A stretch of DNA of 64,000 nucleotides. Origin: Alkalidesulfovibrio alkalitolerans DSM 16529 (GTDB lineage Bacteria > Desulfobacterota > Desulfovibrionia > Desulfovibrionales > Desulfovibrionaceae). This document shows, piece by piece, positions 44,666 through 53,179 of this stretch (the first letter of the stretch is position 1; each line of letters begins with the position of its first letter). The position numbers and the translations under genes were made by a program. The stretch lies in contig NZ_ATHI01000027.1 of assembly GCF_000422245.1 (NCBI RefSeq), forward strand, positions 1 to 64,000, in the 5' to 3' direction. The notes below the pieces were generated by a model. The model searched no databases. It was not told the origin of the DNA and saw nothing but the letters and a program-made list of their open reading frames with translations.

Positions 44666-44886
44666 GATGGTATCCTCCTGCCAGGGATAAAGCACGACCC
44701 GTGCCAGATCGTAGTGCGCTGTAATTAAAGGCTTTTTGTATTCGGTGCATAAAGAGGTCGTACAATTGTGAAGCATTCGCGGAAAAAGGCTACATTTGTG
44801 TACCATGCGGGCATATGCCGTCGGCGGCAGATTGTGCGGGGGTGGACGCTTGCCGCGAGCGGGGTGTGGCGGTACTAACACAGGCC

Positions 44887-47319
44887 ATGACGAACACCGC
44901 CCCGCAATCGCCCGCCCAATCGTCGTTCACAGGCGCGCGGCTGACCCGCCGCGATCTGATCCGCCACGAAGCGCGCGTGCGCGAGATGCTGGCGGATTTC
45001 CTGCACTTCGGCTCCTCGGCCCTGTTCTTTCCGGACGCGGCCAAAGCCGTCCTGCCCGACATGCCGGGCGCGGACGGGTTGCCCGTGCACCTCTCCAAGG
45101 AGCGCCGCCTGCTCCTGCCCCTGGTGCAGGACGGCGCGGTGCTGGCCGTGTTCGTGGCCAAGGGCGTGCGCATCCGCGCGCCCAAGGGCACGCTGGCGCT
45201 TTTGCCCGCTGCCGCGCGGCTCGTGCTGCGCTCCCTGTCGCTTTTGAAGGAGCGCGAGCTCGACCCCCTGACCGGACTGTTGCACGGCCACGTCTTCGAG
45301 CAGGCCCTGGCGCGCGAGATCGAGGCCGCGCAAAGCTGCCTCTCGCCCGCCGCCTCGGGCTGCGTCGATCCGGGGCTTGCGGCCTCCACGGGCCGCCTGG
45401 GCGTGGTGCTGCTCGATCTGGACCACTACACCGCGCACCTTTCGCGCCTGGGCCAGGACACGGCCGACAGGCTGCTTGCGGCCGTGGCCGTGGCGCTTCG
45501 CGCCGTGTGCCCGGAGCAGGTGGCGGCTGCGCGGCTTGGCGACGACCGCTTCGCGTTCCTGTGGCCCGGCGCGTCGGCCAAGGACTGCCAGGGTTTGGCC
45601 GAGGATCTGCGCGCGGCCACGGCGCGGCTTCGGCCCAAGGGGCTGCCCGAGCCGGTTTCGCTTACGGCCTGCGCGGGCTATGCGCTTTTTCCCCAGGACT
45701 TGAGCGGTCCCCAGACCGTGCTGCCGCCGCGCGACATGGCCCGTGTCCTGGCGGGCAAGGCGCGGCGCGCCGTGTCCACTGCCAAGGAGCTCGGCCGCGA
45801 CCGCGCGCTGGCCTTCTCGCGCATCGTGGAGGAAGGCGGTCGGGTGCTGGAGGCGCTGCCCTTGTCGCGCTTCAGCATGAACCTGGGGCGCGAGGTGGAC
45901 ATCCGCGAGGGCTTGCGCTTCCTGGTCTGGTCGCCGCGCTTCGACGAGGCGCGGGGGCTGACGACCACGGACGGCCGCCGCCTCATCGCGGAGTACCCCA
46001 CCATGTACAAGGGCGAGGCCGTGGTCATCGAGGTCCAGGACGACCTAGCCTTCGCCGAGGTGCTGCACTTGGCCGACGCGGCCTGGCCCATCGAGGCGGG
46101 CGACCGTCTGACCCTGCTCGACGAGCACGCCCCGCCGCCCGAGGGCGCGGCCGACGGCGCAGGCCAGCGCGACATGCTCACGGGTCTTTACGGCTACCGA
46201 GACTTTCTGGCCTTCGTGGCTGCCGAGCGCGGCCGGTTCGAGCGTTTCGCCGTGGTCCTGGCCCGGCTGACCGGGCAGGGAGGCCGTTCGGTGGCGGCCT
46301 CGCGCAAGCAGGCGGACGCACTGTTGCGCAAGTTTGCGGCCATGGCCGCCAAGGCGCTCGGCGAGAGCGCCACGGGCGGGCGCTACAGTCTGGATTCCCT
46401 GGCCTGGTTCGTGCCGGATCGCGATCCGGGGGAGCTTCGCGCGGCCTTTGCCGAATTGGCCGGGGCGGCGCGCGAGCGGCTGGAGGTGGAGCTTGCCGTG
46501 GGCATCGCGCCCTGGCCGTTCCTCGCCTTTTCGCGCGCCGACGCCCTGGACAACGCCCGCAAGGCGCTCGACCACGCCCTGCTTCTGCCCGCGCCGCAGG
46601 TGGCTCTCTTCGATTCCGTGTCCCTGAACATCGCGGCCGACCGGCTCTTCACCCAGGGCGACACCTACGCGGCCATCGAGGAATACAAACTCTCGCTTTT
46701 GGCCGACGAGGACAACACCCTCTCGCGCAACTCGCTGGCCGTGTGCCTGGCGCGGCTCGGCCGCCTGGAGCAGGCCCTGCCGCTGTTCCGGCAGGTCTTC
46801 GCCACGGACCCCGGCGACATCTCGGCCATCTACAACTACGGCACCACCTGCCTGCGCCTCTCCGACCCCAAGGAGGCGGAGAGGGCCTTCAGGCGCTGCC
46901 TGAAGATCGAACCGGAGCACGTCTTCAGCCTGATCCGGCTGGGGCAGATCGCCGAGAGCCAGGGCAAGGCGGCCAAGGCGCGCGGCCACTACGCCAAGGC
47001 GGCGGCCGCGCCCGGCGGCGAAGGGCTGGCCAGCCGCCATCTGGCCCGGCTGGCCCTGGCCGGGGGCAGGCTCGACGAGGCGCGCGAGCTGTTGCACCGC
47101 GCCATCACCCACAACCCCCAGGACGCCCACTCCATCCACCTCATGGCCCGCGTCTACCTGGACCAGGGCCAGGATCCGGAGATCGCGGTCTCGCTGGCCG
47201 GACAGGCGGCCGCGCTCAAGCCCCGCAGGAGCTTTCACGAGCTGCACGCCGAGGCGCTGGAGGCCGCGGGCCGCGCGGCCGACGCCGAGGCCGTCCGCCG
47301 CCTGGCCCTGAGCACGTAA
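44887..47319 (+). CDS. GGDEF-like (degenerate, doubled) protein with TPR tail
   Basis: An 810-aa protein; start ATG 44887, with an upstream in-frame ATG at 44815 as alternative. A GGDEF-type domain with LDPLTGLLHG opens near 130, but its active site reads LGDDRF, so it should not make cyclic-di-GMP. A second GGDEF-like domain (..DMLTGLYGYRDF.. near 434-446) also lacks the motif. The C-terminal ~200 residues are TPR repeats. A scaffold or effector-binding role is likely. There is no membrane segment. Confidence 0.75.
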   Translation: MTNTAPQSPAQSSFTGARLTRRDLIRHEARVREMLADFLHFGSSALFFPDAAKAVLPDMPGADGLPVHLSKERRLLLPLVQDGAVLAVFVAKGVRIRAPKGTLALLPAAARLVLRSLSLLKERELDPLTGLLHGHVFEQALAREIEAAQSCLSPAASGCVDPGLAASTGRLGVVLLDLDHYTAHLSRLGQDTADRLLAAVAVALRAVCPEQVAAARLGDDRFAFLWPGASAKDCQGLAEDLRAATARLRPKGLPEPVSLTACAGYALFPQDLSGPQTVLPPRDMARVLAGKARRAVSTAKELGRDRALAFSRIVEEGGRVLEALPLSRFSMNLGREVDIREGLRFLVWSPRFDEARGLTTTDGRRLIAEYPTMYKGEAVVIEVQDDLAFAEVLHLADAAWPIEAGDRLTLLDEHAPPPEGAADGAGQRDMLTGLYGYRDFLAFVAAERGRFERFAVVLARLTGQGGRSVAASRKQADALLRKFAAMAAKALGESATGGRYSLDSLAWFVPDRDPGELRAAFAELAGAARERLEVELAVGIAPWPFLAFSRADALDNARKALDHALLLPAPQVALFDSVSLNIAADRLFTQGDTYAAIEEYKLSLLADEDNTLSRNSLAVCLARLGRLEQALPLFRQVFATDPGDISAIYNYGTTCLRLSDPKEAERAFRRCLKIEPEHVFSLIRLGQIAESQGKAAKARGHYAKAAAAPGGEGLASRHLARLALAGGRLDEARELLHRAITHNPQDAHSIHLMARVYLDQGQDPEIAVSLAGQAAALKPRRSFHELHAEALEAAGRAADAEAVRRLALST

Positions 47320-47344
47320 AAGGGCGTTTTAAGCGTTCTCTCGC

Positions 47345-47466
47345 AGGCCGGTCAAAAGCGTCGGATGCAAGGCGCAAGAAAAATTCAAGGCCAACGCGTA
47401 TGTGAAATACGCGTCGGCCTTGAATTTTTCACGGAAACACAGCAGAGGGCGTATCTGGAACGGCCT
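47345..47466 (+). repeat. 123-bp-type repeat (full copy)
   Basis: AGGCCGGTC...GAACGGCCT ends, GATGCAAGGCGCAAG, pairing AAATTCAAGGCC/GGCCTTGAATTT arms, and the central GCGTATG-TGAA-ATACGC. It lies between convergent genes, one base from the stop of the Cys-rich protein. Confidence 0.82.
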
Positions 47467-47467
47467 G

Positions 47468-47857
47468 CTAGGGGCAGTCCACCTGACAGTAGAACTCGCC
47501 CATGATCTCGCAGCAGGCCGCCTCGTCGCCGCAGTAGTACTCCATCTCCGGATCGCAGGGCTTGCCGATGAGGGACGGCGGCCGCGCCCGGTCGGGCACG
47601 CAGATCAGGTGCATGGGATCGCAGTAGGCCGCCTGGCCGCACTGCTCGTGCGACTCGCACGGGACACGGGACTTGGGGAACGGCAGGCACGTGCCGCGCA
47701 TGTCCGTGACCGAGCAGTACTCGCCGTAGGGACAGTCGTGCGAGCCCAGGCAGGGCAGGTTGGAGGGGCCGGGCGCGGCGGACGCGGACCGGGCAAGGGC
47801 CGAGACGGCCACGATCGCCAGAACCACAAGCAGCGGCAACATGAGGGCGTGGCGCAT
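47468..47857 (-). CDS. Secreted cysteine-rich protein (14 Cys)
   Basis: A 129-aa protein with a Sec signal peptide (about 1-27, cut near ASA). The mature ~100 residues hold 14 cysteines in three units. The first two read C-x5-C-x5-C-x6/8-C; the third has an added CC pair. This resembles small disulfide-rich (Dickkopf/EGF-like) repeats. It is expected to fold by disulfides in the periplasm or outside the cell. No function is known. The gene lies just downstream of the trehalose operon on the same strand, but the two are separate. Confidence 0.72.
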   Translation of the reverse strand: MRHALMLPLLVVLAIVAVSALARSASAAPGPSNLPCLGSHDCPYGEYCSVTDMRGTCLPFPKSRVPCESHEQCGQAAYCDPMHLICVPDRARPPSLIGKPCDPEMEYYCGDEAACCEIMGEFYCQVDCP

Positions 47858-47885
47858 GCGCTGAACACCTCGCGGAGGCGGCCGT

Positions 47886-50741
47886 TCAGGAAGTCGTCCG
47901 ATCGGGCTCGCCAGTCAACAGGGACACGGGGAAGTCGGAAAGCGCGTCACGGACGAAAACGATCCGCCCGCGCGGCAGCCGTTTGTCCGTAAAGGCGTTG
48001 ATCATGAGCGGGGGCGGGCCGTCAAGAGATTCCTCGGGCAGGACGAGTCTGGTCTCACCCCAGCGCGCGCCCAAGGGATAGTCGCCTCCGAAGAGCGGCG
48101 CGGCGCGCACGGGCAAAATCGCCAGCGCCAGGGCCGGTCCCAGGCGGCGCGCAAAGGCGAAGACGCACGCCGCGCCCGGACCCTCCACGGCCACGGGTTC
48201 GTATGAGCCCTCCGCGAACAGCGCGGTCTGGGAGCGACGAAGCGAGAGCCCCCTCCACAAAGCGAAGAGTTTGACCCGGCCGTCCTCGGGCGTGGCCAAA
48301 AGCTCGCGCACGAGCCGCTCGGGGTTGTCCGCGAAGGCGGCCTCCATGTGCGCGAGCAGGGATTCGCGCGCCGCGAAATCCACGGGTCGCCGGTTGTCCG
48401 GGTCCACGAAAGAAAAGTCCCACAGCTCCGTGCCCTGGTAGATGTCGGGGATGCCCGGCGCGGCGATCTTGAGCAGCGTCTGGCAGAGCGAAGCCGTGAC
48501 GCCCGGCCGCGTCAGGGTCGCGAGCAGCGCCTGGCAGGCCTTGGCGAAGGCGTTTTTGCCCGGCCTGAAAAGCCGCCGGGCCGTTTCGAGCGCGGTCTTC
48601 TCATACTCCTCGTCGGGCCTGAGCCAGCCGGTGTTCTCCTTGCCCTCGCGCAACGCCTTGACTAGAAAGGCTTCCAGCCGTTCGCGGAAGCGGTCCTTTC
48701 CCGCCCCACCGAACGGCAGCGCGGCGAGCGCGGCCTGGGCAATCATGTATTCGTCGTTGCGTGTCGGGATGTCCTGCGCCGCGTCCTGGGTGACGTCCTG
48801 GGCGGCGTCCGGATCGCCAGGCGGGCCGTTTGCGGCCTGGGCCTTCCTGCGGCTTTTGGCCAGGGCGCGGGTCAGGGCGCGCAGAAGCTCCCGCCATTCG
48901 CCCGGGAATTGCGAGAGCGCGGCCAGCCGGGCGCGGGCGTCCTCGCCGCGCTTGGTGTCGTGGGTCGCGGTGGCGTTCATGGCCTTGGGCCAGTCGCGGG
49001 CGCGCTCGGCCAGAATGGCGTGGGCCTCGTCCAGAGGCAGGCCGAAACGGCCGGGCTCGCCACCGACCTCGTTCAGACAGATGAGCCGGTTGTGCACGTA
49101 AAAGGCAGTGTCTTCCAGGCCTTTGGCCATGAGAGGGCCGGTCATCTGCTGGAAACGCATGGCGATGTGCAGCCACTGGCCGCGCTCCTCCTGGCCCAGG
49201 CGCTCGGGGAAGTCGAGGAGCAGAAAGCGCTCCAGGAAGTCGAATTCCGAGGCGAGCAGCGGCGAGGCCTTGCGGCTTTGACGTACGGCCTCGCGGATGT
49301 AGCCGAGGTCAGCGGGGCGAAAGGAGTCACGCGAAAGATAGGTGCGGTAGACCGGAAAGGCGGTGAGCAGTTCGGCGATGGCCTGGCGCAGCGCGGGCAG
49401 GGTGATGTCGAAGGCGTGGCGGTCGCGGCTGGCCACGTTTTTCACCAGGCGGGCCAAGTTGTCCACGTCGCCCGAGAGATGGGTTGCGATGATGCCGCGC
49501 TTCTTTTCCGCCACAATGCGGGCCAGTGGCGGCCGACGTCCCGCGTAGCCTACGTAGGCGCGGCCGAAGGCGCGCGCGTTGGAGGGCTCCACCAGGAGGC
49601 TCGTGACCGTGTTCAGAAACTCGTAGCCCGTGGCGCCCTGCACGGGCCAGAACGCGGGCAGCGGCTCGTTTCCGATGAGGATTTTCTCCACCGTCAGGTA
49701 GATATCGCCCGCCTTGTCGCGCAGGCGGCGCAGATAGGCCGAGGGATCGTACAGGCCGTCCACATGGTCCACGCGCAGGCCGTCGAAGTCGCCCGAGGCC
49801 ACACGTTCGAGGATCATGCGGTGGCTGTGGTCGAAGACCGCCTCGTTCTCCACGCGCAGCGAAATGAGGTCGTTGATGGAAAAGAAGCGGCGGTAATTGA
49901 TCTCCTCGCCCGCGACCTTCCAGTAGGAGAGGCGGAAACGCTGCCTGGCCAGGATGTCGTCGAGCAGATCGCGCGAGGCCTCGTCGTTGGCCTCGCGCAG
50001 CACGGCGTCCATGTGGCCGCGCACGGCCTCGCTCTGGGCGTACAGTTCGTGCAGCATTCGCTTGATGAAGGATATCTGGTCGTAGCGCTCCTCCAACGAT
50101 TCGGCCGGGAGGTTCTTGATGGCGTAAAGCACGCCCGTGAATTTCAAGAAGTCGGGGTCGTCGCGACCCAGACGCGCGCGAAGCGCGCCGAGCCCCCGCG
50201 TGAGCAGCAACGGGTAGGTGTCCAGGGCCAGGGGCAGGCGCAGGGAGTAGTAGCGCGCGAAGAAGCCGTCTTCGTCGAAACCGAGGCTGATTTCACCCTT
50301 CTCCAGGGTGCGGCCGTAGAGATCGCCCAGGAACGGGGCCAGCATACGGCCCTTGAGCCCTTCCAGGGGATGGTCCCAGTCGATGTCGAAAAAGGGGTGG
50401 AAGCGCGAGGCTTCGCCGTTCTCCAGCAGGTCCACGAGCGTGCGGTTTTCGCCCGCCACGGCCATGTGGTTGGGCACGATGTCCTGTATCCAGTACAACC
50501 CCATGTCGCGCGCGGCCGCGCGCAGTTTGGCGAACTCCTCCTCGCCGCCCAGTTCCGGGTTCAGCCGCTGGTGGTCGCAGACGTCGTAGCCGTGTTCCGA
50601 GCCCGGCCTGGCCGCGAAGATGGGCGAGGCGTAGACATGGCTTATGCCCAGGCGCTTCAGATAGGGTAGCGCGACCAGGGCCTGGGCGAAGCCGAAGCCG
50701 GGATGGAACTGCAGGCGGTAGGTGGCCAGGGGCGTGTTCAT
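47886..50741 (-). CDS. treY: Maltooligosyl trehalose synthase
   Basis: A 951-aa GH13-type enzyme from ATG 50741 (4-nt overlap with the GH57 gene). The N-terminus TYRLQFHPGFGF and ..LGISHVYASPIF.. are typical of TreY; the catalytic region has ..DGLRVDHVDGL.. and ..YLTVEKIL... It is longer than most TreY proteins because of inserts near 600-720 rich in Ala, Gln and Asp. It converts the reducing end of maltodextrin to a trehalose linkage, which TreZ then releases. Confidence 0.95.
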   Translation of the reverse strand: MNTPLATYRLQFHPGFGFAQALVALPYLKRLGISHVYASPIFAARPGSEHGYDVCDHQRLNPELGGEEEFAKLRAAARDMGLYWIQDIVPNHMAVAGENRTLVDLLENGEASRFHPFFDIDWDHPLEGLKGRMLAPFLGDLYGRTLEKGEISLGFDEDGFFARYYSLRLPLALDTYPLLLTRGLGALRARLGRDDPDFLKFTGVLYAIKNLPAESLEERYDQISFIKRMLHELYAQSEAVRGHMDAVLREANDEASRDLLDDILARQRFRLSYWKVAGEEINYRRFFSINDLISLRVENEAVFDHSHRMILERVASGDFDGLRVDHVDGLYDPSAYLRRLRDKAGDIYLTVEKILIGNEPLPAFWPVQGATGYEFLNTVTSLLVEPSNARAFGRAYVGYAGRRPPLARIVAEKKRGIIATHLSGDVDNLARLVKNVASRDRHAFDITLPALRQAIAELLTAFPVYRTYLSRDSFRPADLGYIREAVRQSRKASPLLASEFDFLERFLLLDFPERLGQEERGQWLHIAMRFQQMTGPLMAKGLEDTAFYVHNRLICLNEVGGEPGRFGLPLDEAHAILAERARDWPKAMNATATHDTKRGEDARARLAALSQFPGEWRELLRALTRALAKSRRKAQAANGPPGDPDAAQDVTQDAAQDIPTRNDEYMIAQAALAALPFGGAGKDRFRERLEAFLVKALREGKENTGWLRPDEEYEKTALETARRLFRPGKNAFAKACQALLATLTRPGVTASLCQTLLKIAAPGIPDIYQGTELWDFSFVDPDNRRPVDFAARESLLAHMEAAFADNPERLVRELLATPEDGRVKLFALWRGLSLRRSQTALFAEGSYEPVAVEGPGAACVFAFARRLGPALALAILPVRAAPLFGGDYPLGARWGETRLVLPEESLDGPPPLMINAFTDKRLPRGRIVFVRDALSDFPVSLLTGEPDRTTS

Positions 50742-53179
50742 GCCGTCCTCATGCCGAGCAATCGCCCCAGGTCGTCGAAGGCCTCGCACCAGGCCGTAGC
50801 GGTCTCGTCGCCCTGCGCGGCCTTGTCGCCCATCTCGGGGCGAAGCCCCTGATTGAGGTCGAACCAGACGTTTTGCGCCCGCCACTGCAACAGGCCCAGC
50901 GAAAGACGCGAGAGGTGCTCCCTGGCCTCGCGCAACTTGGCGAGGTGCTCCATGTCCAGGGGATCGGCCGCGAACTTCTCGACCTTGCGCGCCAGCCAGC
51001 CTGCGGCCAGAAGGCCGAGCTTCTCGCCACTGAGGTCCACGTCGCGGCGCTGGGCCTCGTCCAGAAGCTCCCCGAGTCGTCGCACGTCGATCTCCCTGCT
51101 CCGGAAGAGGCGCTTGAGGTCCGTCCTGATGACGAAGCGCGCGGCCTCGGCCATGTGGCGCGGCGGGGGGATGGAAAGCCAACCGAGGAAGTTCAGGAGC
51201 GGCACGTTGTCCTCGTGCATACGGCGCAGGACCGTCTCGGCAGAGGCGTAAGAGGGTTTGAGCATGGCGCGCACCACCTCGCGCTGACCGTCGCGAAAGA
51301 GGTCGCGCACGGAATAGCCGTGGCCCTCGAAGTGGCCGTCCAGGCGGCGGATGGATTCGGCCAGGTCGCCACGCTCGAAGGTTTCGGCGAGTTCGGAACG
51401 CATAGCGAGGAAGTCTTTGTCGCCGACGAGCGGGGCTACGCCACAGGCCAGATTGTGGTCGCCCGCGTGCAACACGGCGAACTGCACTTCGGTCTCTTCG
51501 CGCGTGGCAAGGGCGGTCATCCTGGCCGTGCCGGTGCAAAGGCTGGAGCGTCCGGCTGTGCGCCTGTCCACTTTCTCCGCACGCACGGCATAGGCCCCCA
51601 GGCGGTGCTCCTCCCCGGCCAGGCCGAAGGTCGCGGCCATGGCGTAGTGCGCGGCCACGCGCGGCAGGTTCACGCGGGCGGGCTTGGCGTACTCGTCGTA
51701 GGCCCTGGCCCCGTTCTCAAGGACATTTGAGGGCGCGCCACGCAGGATTTCCCGGAATTCGGGTTCGAGGTCCTGGCCGGTCAGATCCTGGGCGAGTTGC
51801 ATGGCCCTGGCCGCGTACTGCATGACCTGCACGGTCTCGATGCCCGAGACCTCGTCGAAGAACCAGGCGCAGCTCGTGAAGATGAGCTGACCGAAGCGGG
51901 CCATCTCCAAGAGCTTGAGCGCCCGGACGACCTCGTGCGCGGCCAGGGGACGGCGCGCGTGTTCGGCCAAAAAGCGGTCCACGTTTTCGGGCGCGTGGTC
52001 CTCGATGATTTCGATCATGGCCTCGCGAGCCGCGAATGGATCTTTGAAGAGCGCGCCGCCCTCCTTTTCGAGGATGGAGTCAAGCCGCTCGCCCAACCGG
52101 GTCACGGCCTCGCGCAGGGGCGCGCGCCACTTCTGGTGCCAGTGCGGTTTCATGCCCGAGTTGCAGCCGCAGTCCGCGCGCCAGCGCTCCACGCCGTGGA
52201 TGCAGCTCCAGGACGAGTTCTCGAAGATTTCCACCTCCATGGTCGGCGGGTGGCGCTCCAGGTACTCCCCGTAGTTGGTCAGGGACACGTCCGGGTCGCG
52301 CTCGATGACGGACAGGGCGTAGGCCAGGGCCATCTCGCCCTGGGAATGGTGGTGGCCGTAGGATTCGCCGTCCGTGGCGATGTGCGAGAGCTGCGGCCAG
52401 TCGCGGCCGTTTGCGCCCGGCTCGGTGAAGGCGGACATGAGGCGATCGGCCAGGGCCTCACCACTCTTGAGGAGCCCGGCGAAGGCCAGATCCTGGGAGA
52501 TGGGGCCGTCGTAGAAGAACAGGGCGATGGTGCGGCCCGAGGGCAGGCGCTGCACGTAGGGCGTGGTGGGGTCCACGCGACCGTCCGAGACGTCGCGCCA
52601 TTCCTCCTCACCCAGGCGGCGCACGCGCGCGGCCTGGCGCGGGGCCAGGATGGTGAAGGCGAGCCCGGCCTCGGCCAGAAGATCGAGAGTCAAAAGGTCC
52701 ACGGCCGTCTCGGGCAGCCATATGCCCTCGGCCTCGCGGCCGAAGCGACGGCGAAAGTCCTCCAGGCCCCAGGCGAGCTGCACGCGGCGCTCGCGCTCCG
52801 TGGCCAGGGGCATTATCATGTGGTTGTAGATTTGAGCCAGGGCGGAACCGTGGCCGGAGAACAACCGGCGTGAGATGTGGTCGGCATGCACGATGGCCTC
52901 GTGGATCGAGGGCCGTTTGCGCTCCAGCCAGGCGAGCAGCGTGGGACCGAAGTTGAAGCTGATGCGCGCGTAGTTGTTAACGATGTTTTCGATCAATCCC
53001 TCGCCGTCGAGGATGCGGGCGTGGGCGTTGGGCGCGTAGCATTCGGCCGTGATGCGTTCGTTCCAGTCGTGGTAGGGCTGGGCCGAGTCCTGCACCTCCA
53101 CCTCGTCGAGCCAGGGGTTCTCGCGCGGCGGCTGATAGAAATGGCCATGGACGCAGACGTAGCGAGGCAGGTCGCTCAT
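50738..53179 (-). CDS. GH57-family glycoside hydrolase (DUF3536 type)
   Basis: An 813-aa protein. The N-terminal GH57 barrel begins with YVCVHGHFYQPPRENPW (7-23), and ..EGIWLPETAV.. and ..ATDGESYGHHH.. carry likely catalytic residues (Glu and Asp). The C-terminal half resembles the DUF3536 region. GH57 enzymes act on alpha-glucans as amylases or branching enzymes. It is set between treZ and treY with 4-nt overlaps on both sides, so it probably prepares or trims the maltodextrin substrate of the trehalose pathway. Confidence 0.88.
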   Translation of the reverse strand: MSDLPRYVCVHGHFYQPPRENPWLDEVEVQDSAQPYHDWNERITAECYAPNAHARILDGEGLIENIVNNYARISFNFGPTLLAWLERKRPSIHEAIVHADHISRRLFSGHGSALAQIYNHMIMPLATERERRVQLAWGLEDFRRRFGREAEGIWLPETAVDLLTLDLLAEAGLAFTILAPRQAARVRRLGEEEWRDVSDGRVDPTTPYVQRLPSGRTIALFFYDGPISQDLAFAGLLKSGEALADRLMSAFTEPGANGRDWPQLSHIATDGESYGHHHSQGEMALAYALSVIERDPDVSLTNYGEYLERHPPTMEVEIFENSSWSCIHGVERWRADCGCNSGMKPHWHQKWRAPLREAVTRLGERLDSILEKEGGALFKDPFAAREAMIEIIEDHAPENVDRFLAEHARRPLAAHEVVRALKLLEMARFGQLIFTSCAWFFDEVSGIETVQVMQYAARAMQLAQDLTGQDLEPEFREILRGAPSNVLENGARAYDEYAKPARVNLPRVAAHYAMAATFGLAGEEHRLGAYAVRAEKVDRRTAGRSSLCTGTARMTALATREETEVQFAVLHAGDHNLACGVAPLVGDKDFLAMRSELAETFERGDLAESIRRLDGHFEGHGYSVRDLFRDGQREVVRAMLKPSYASAETVLRRMHEDNVPLLNFLGWLSIPPPRHMAEAARFVIRTDLKRLFRSREIDVRRLGELLDEAQRRDVDLSGEKLGLLAAGWLARKVEKFAADPLDMEHLAKLREAREHLSRLSLGLLQWRAQNVWFDLNQGLRPEMGDKAAQGDETATAWCEAFDDLGRLLGMRTA

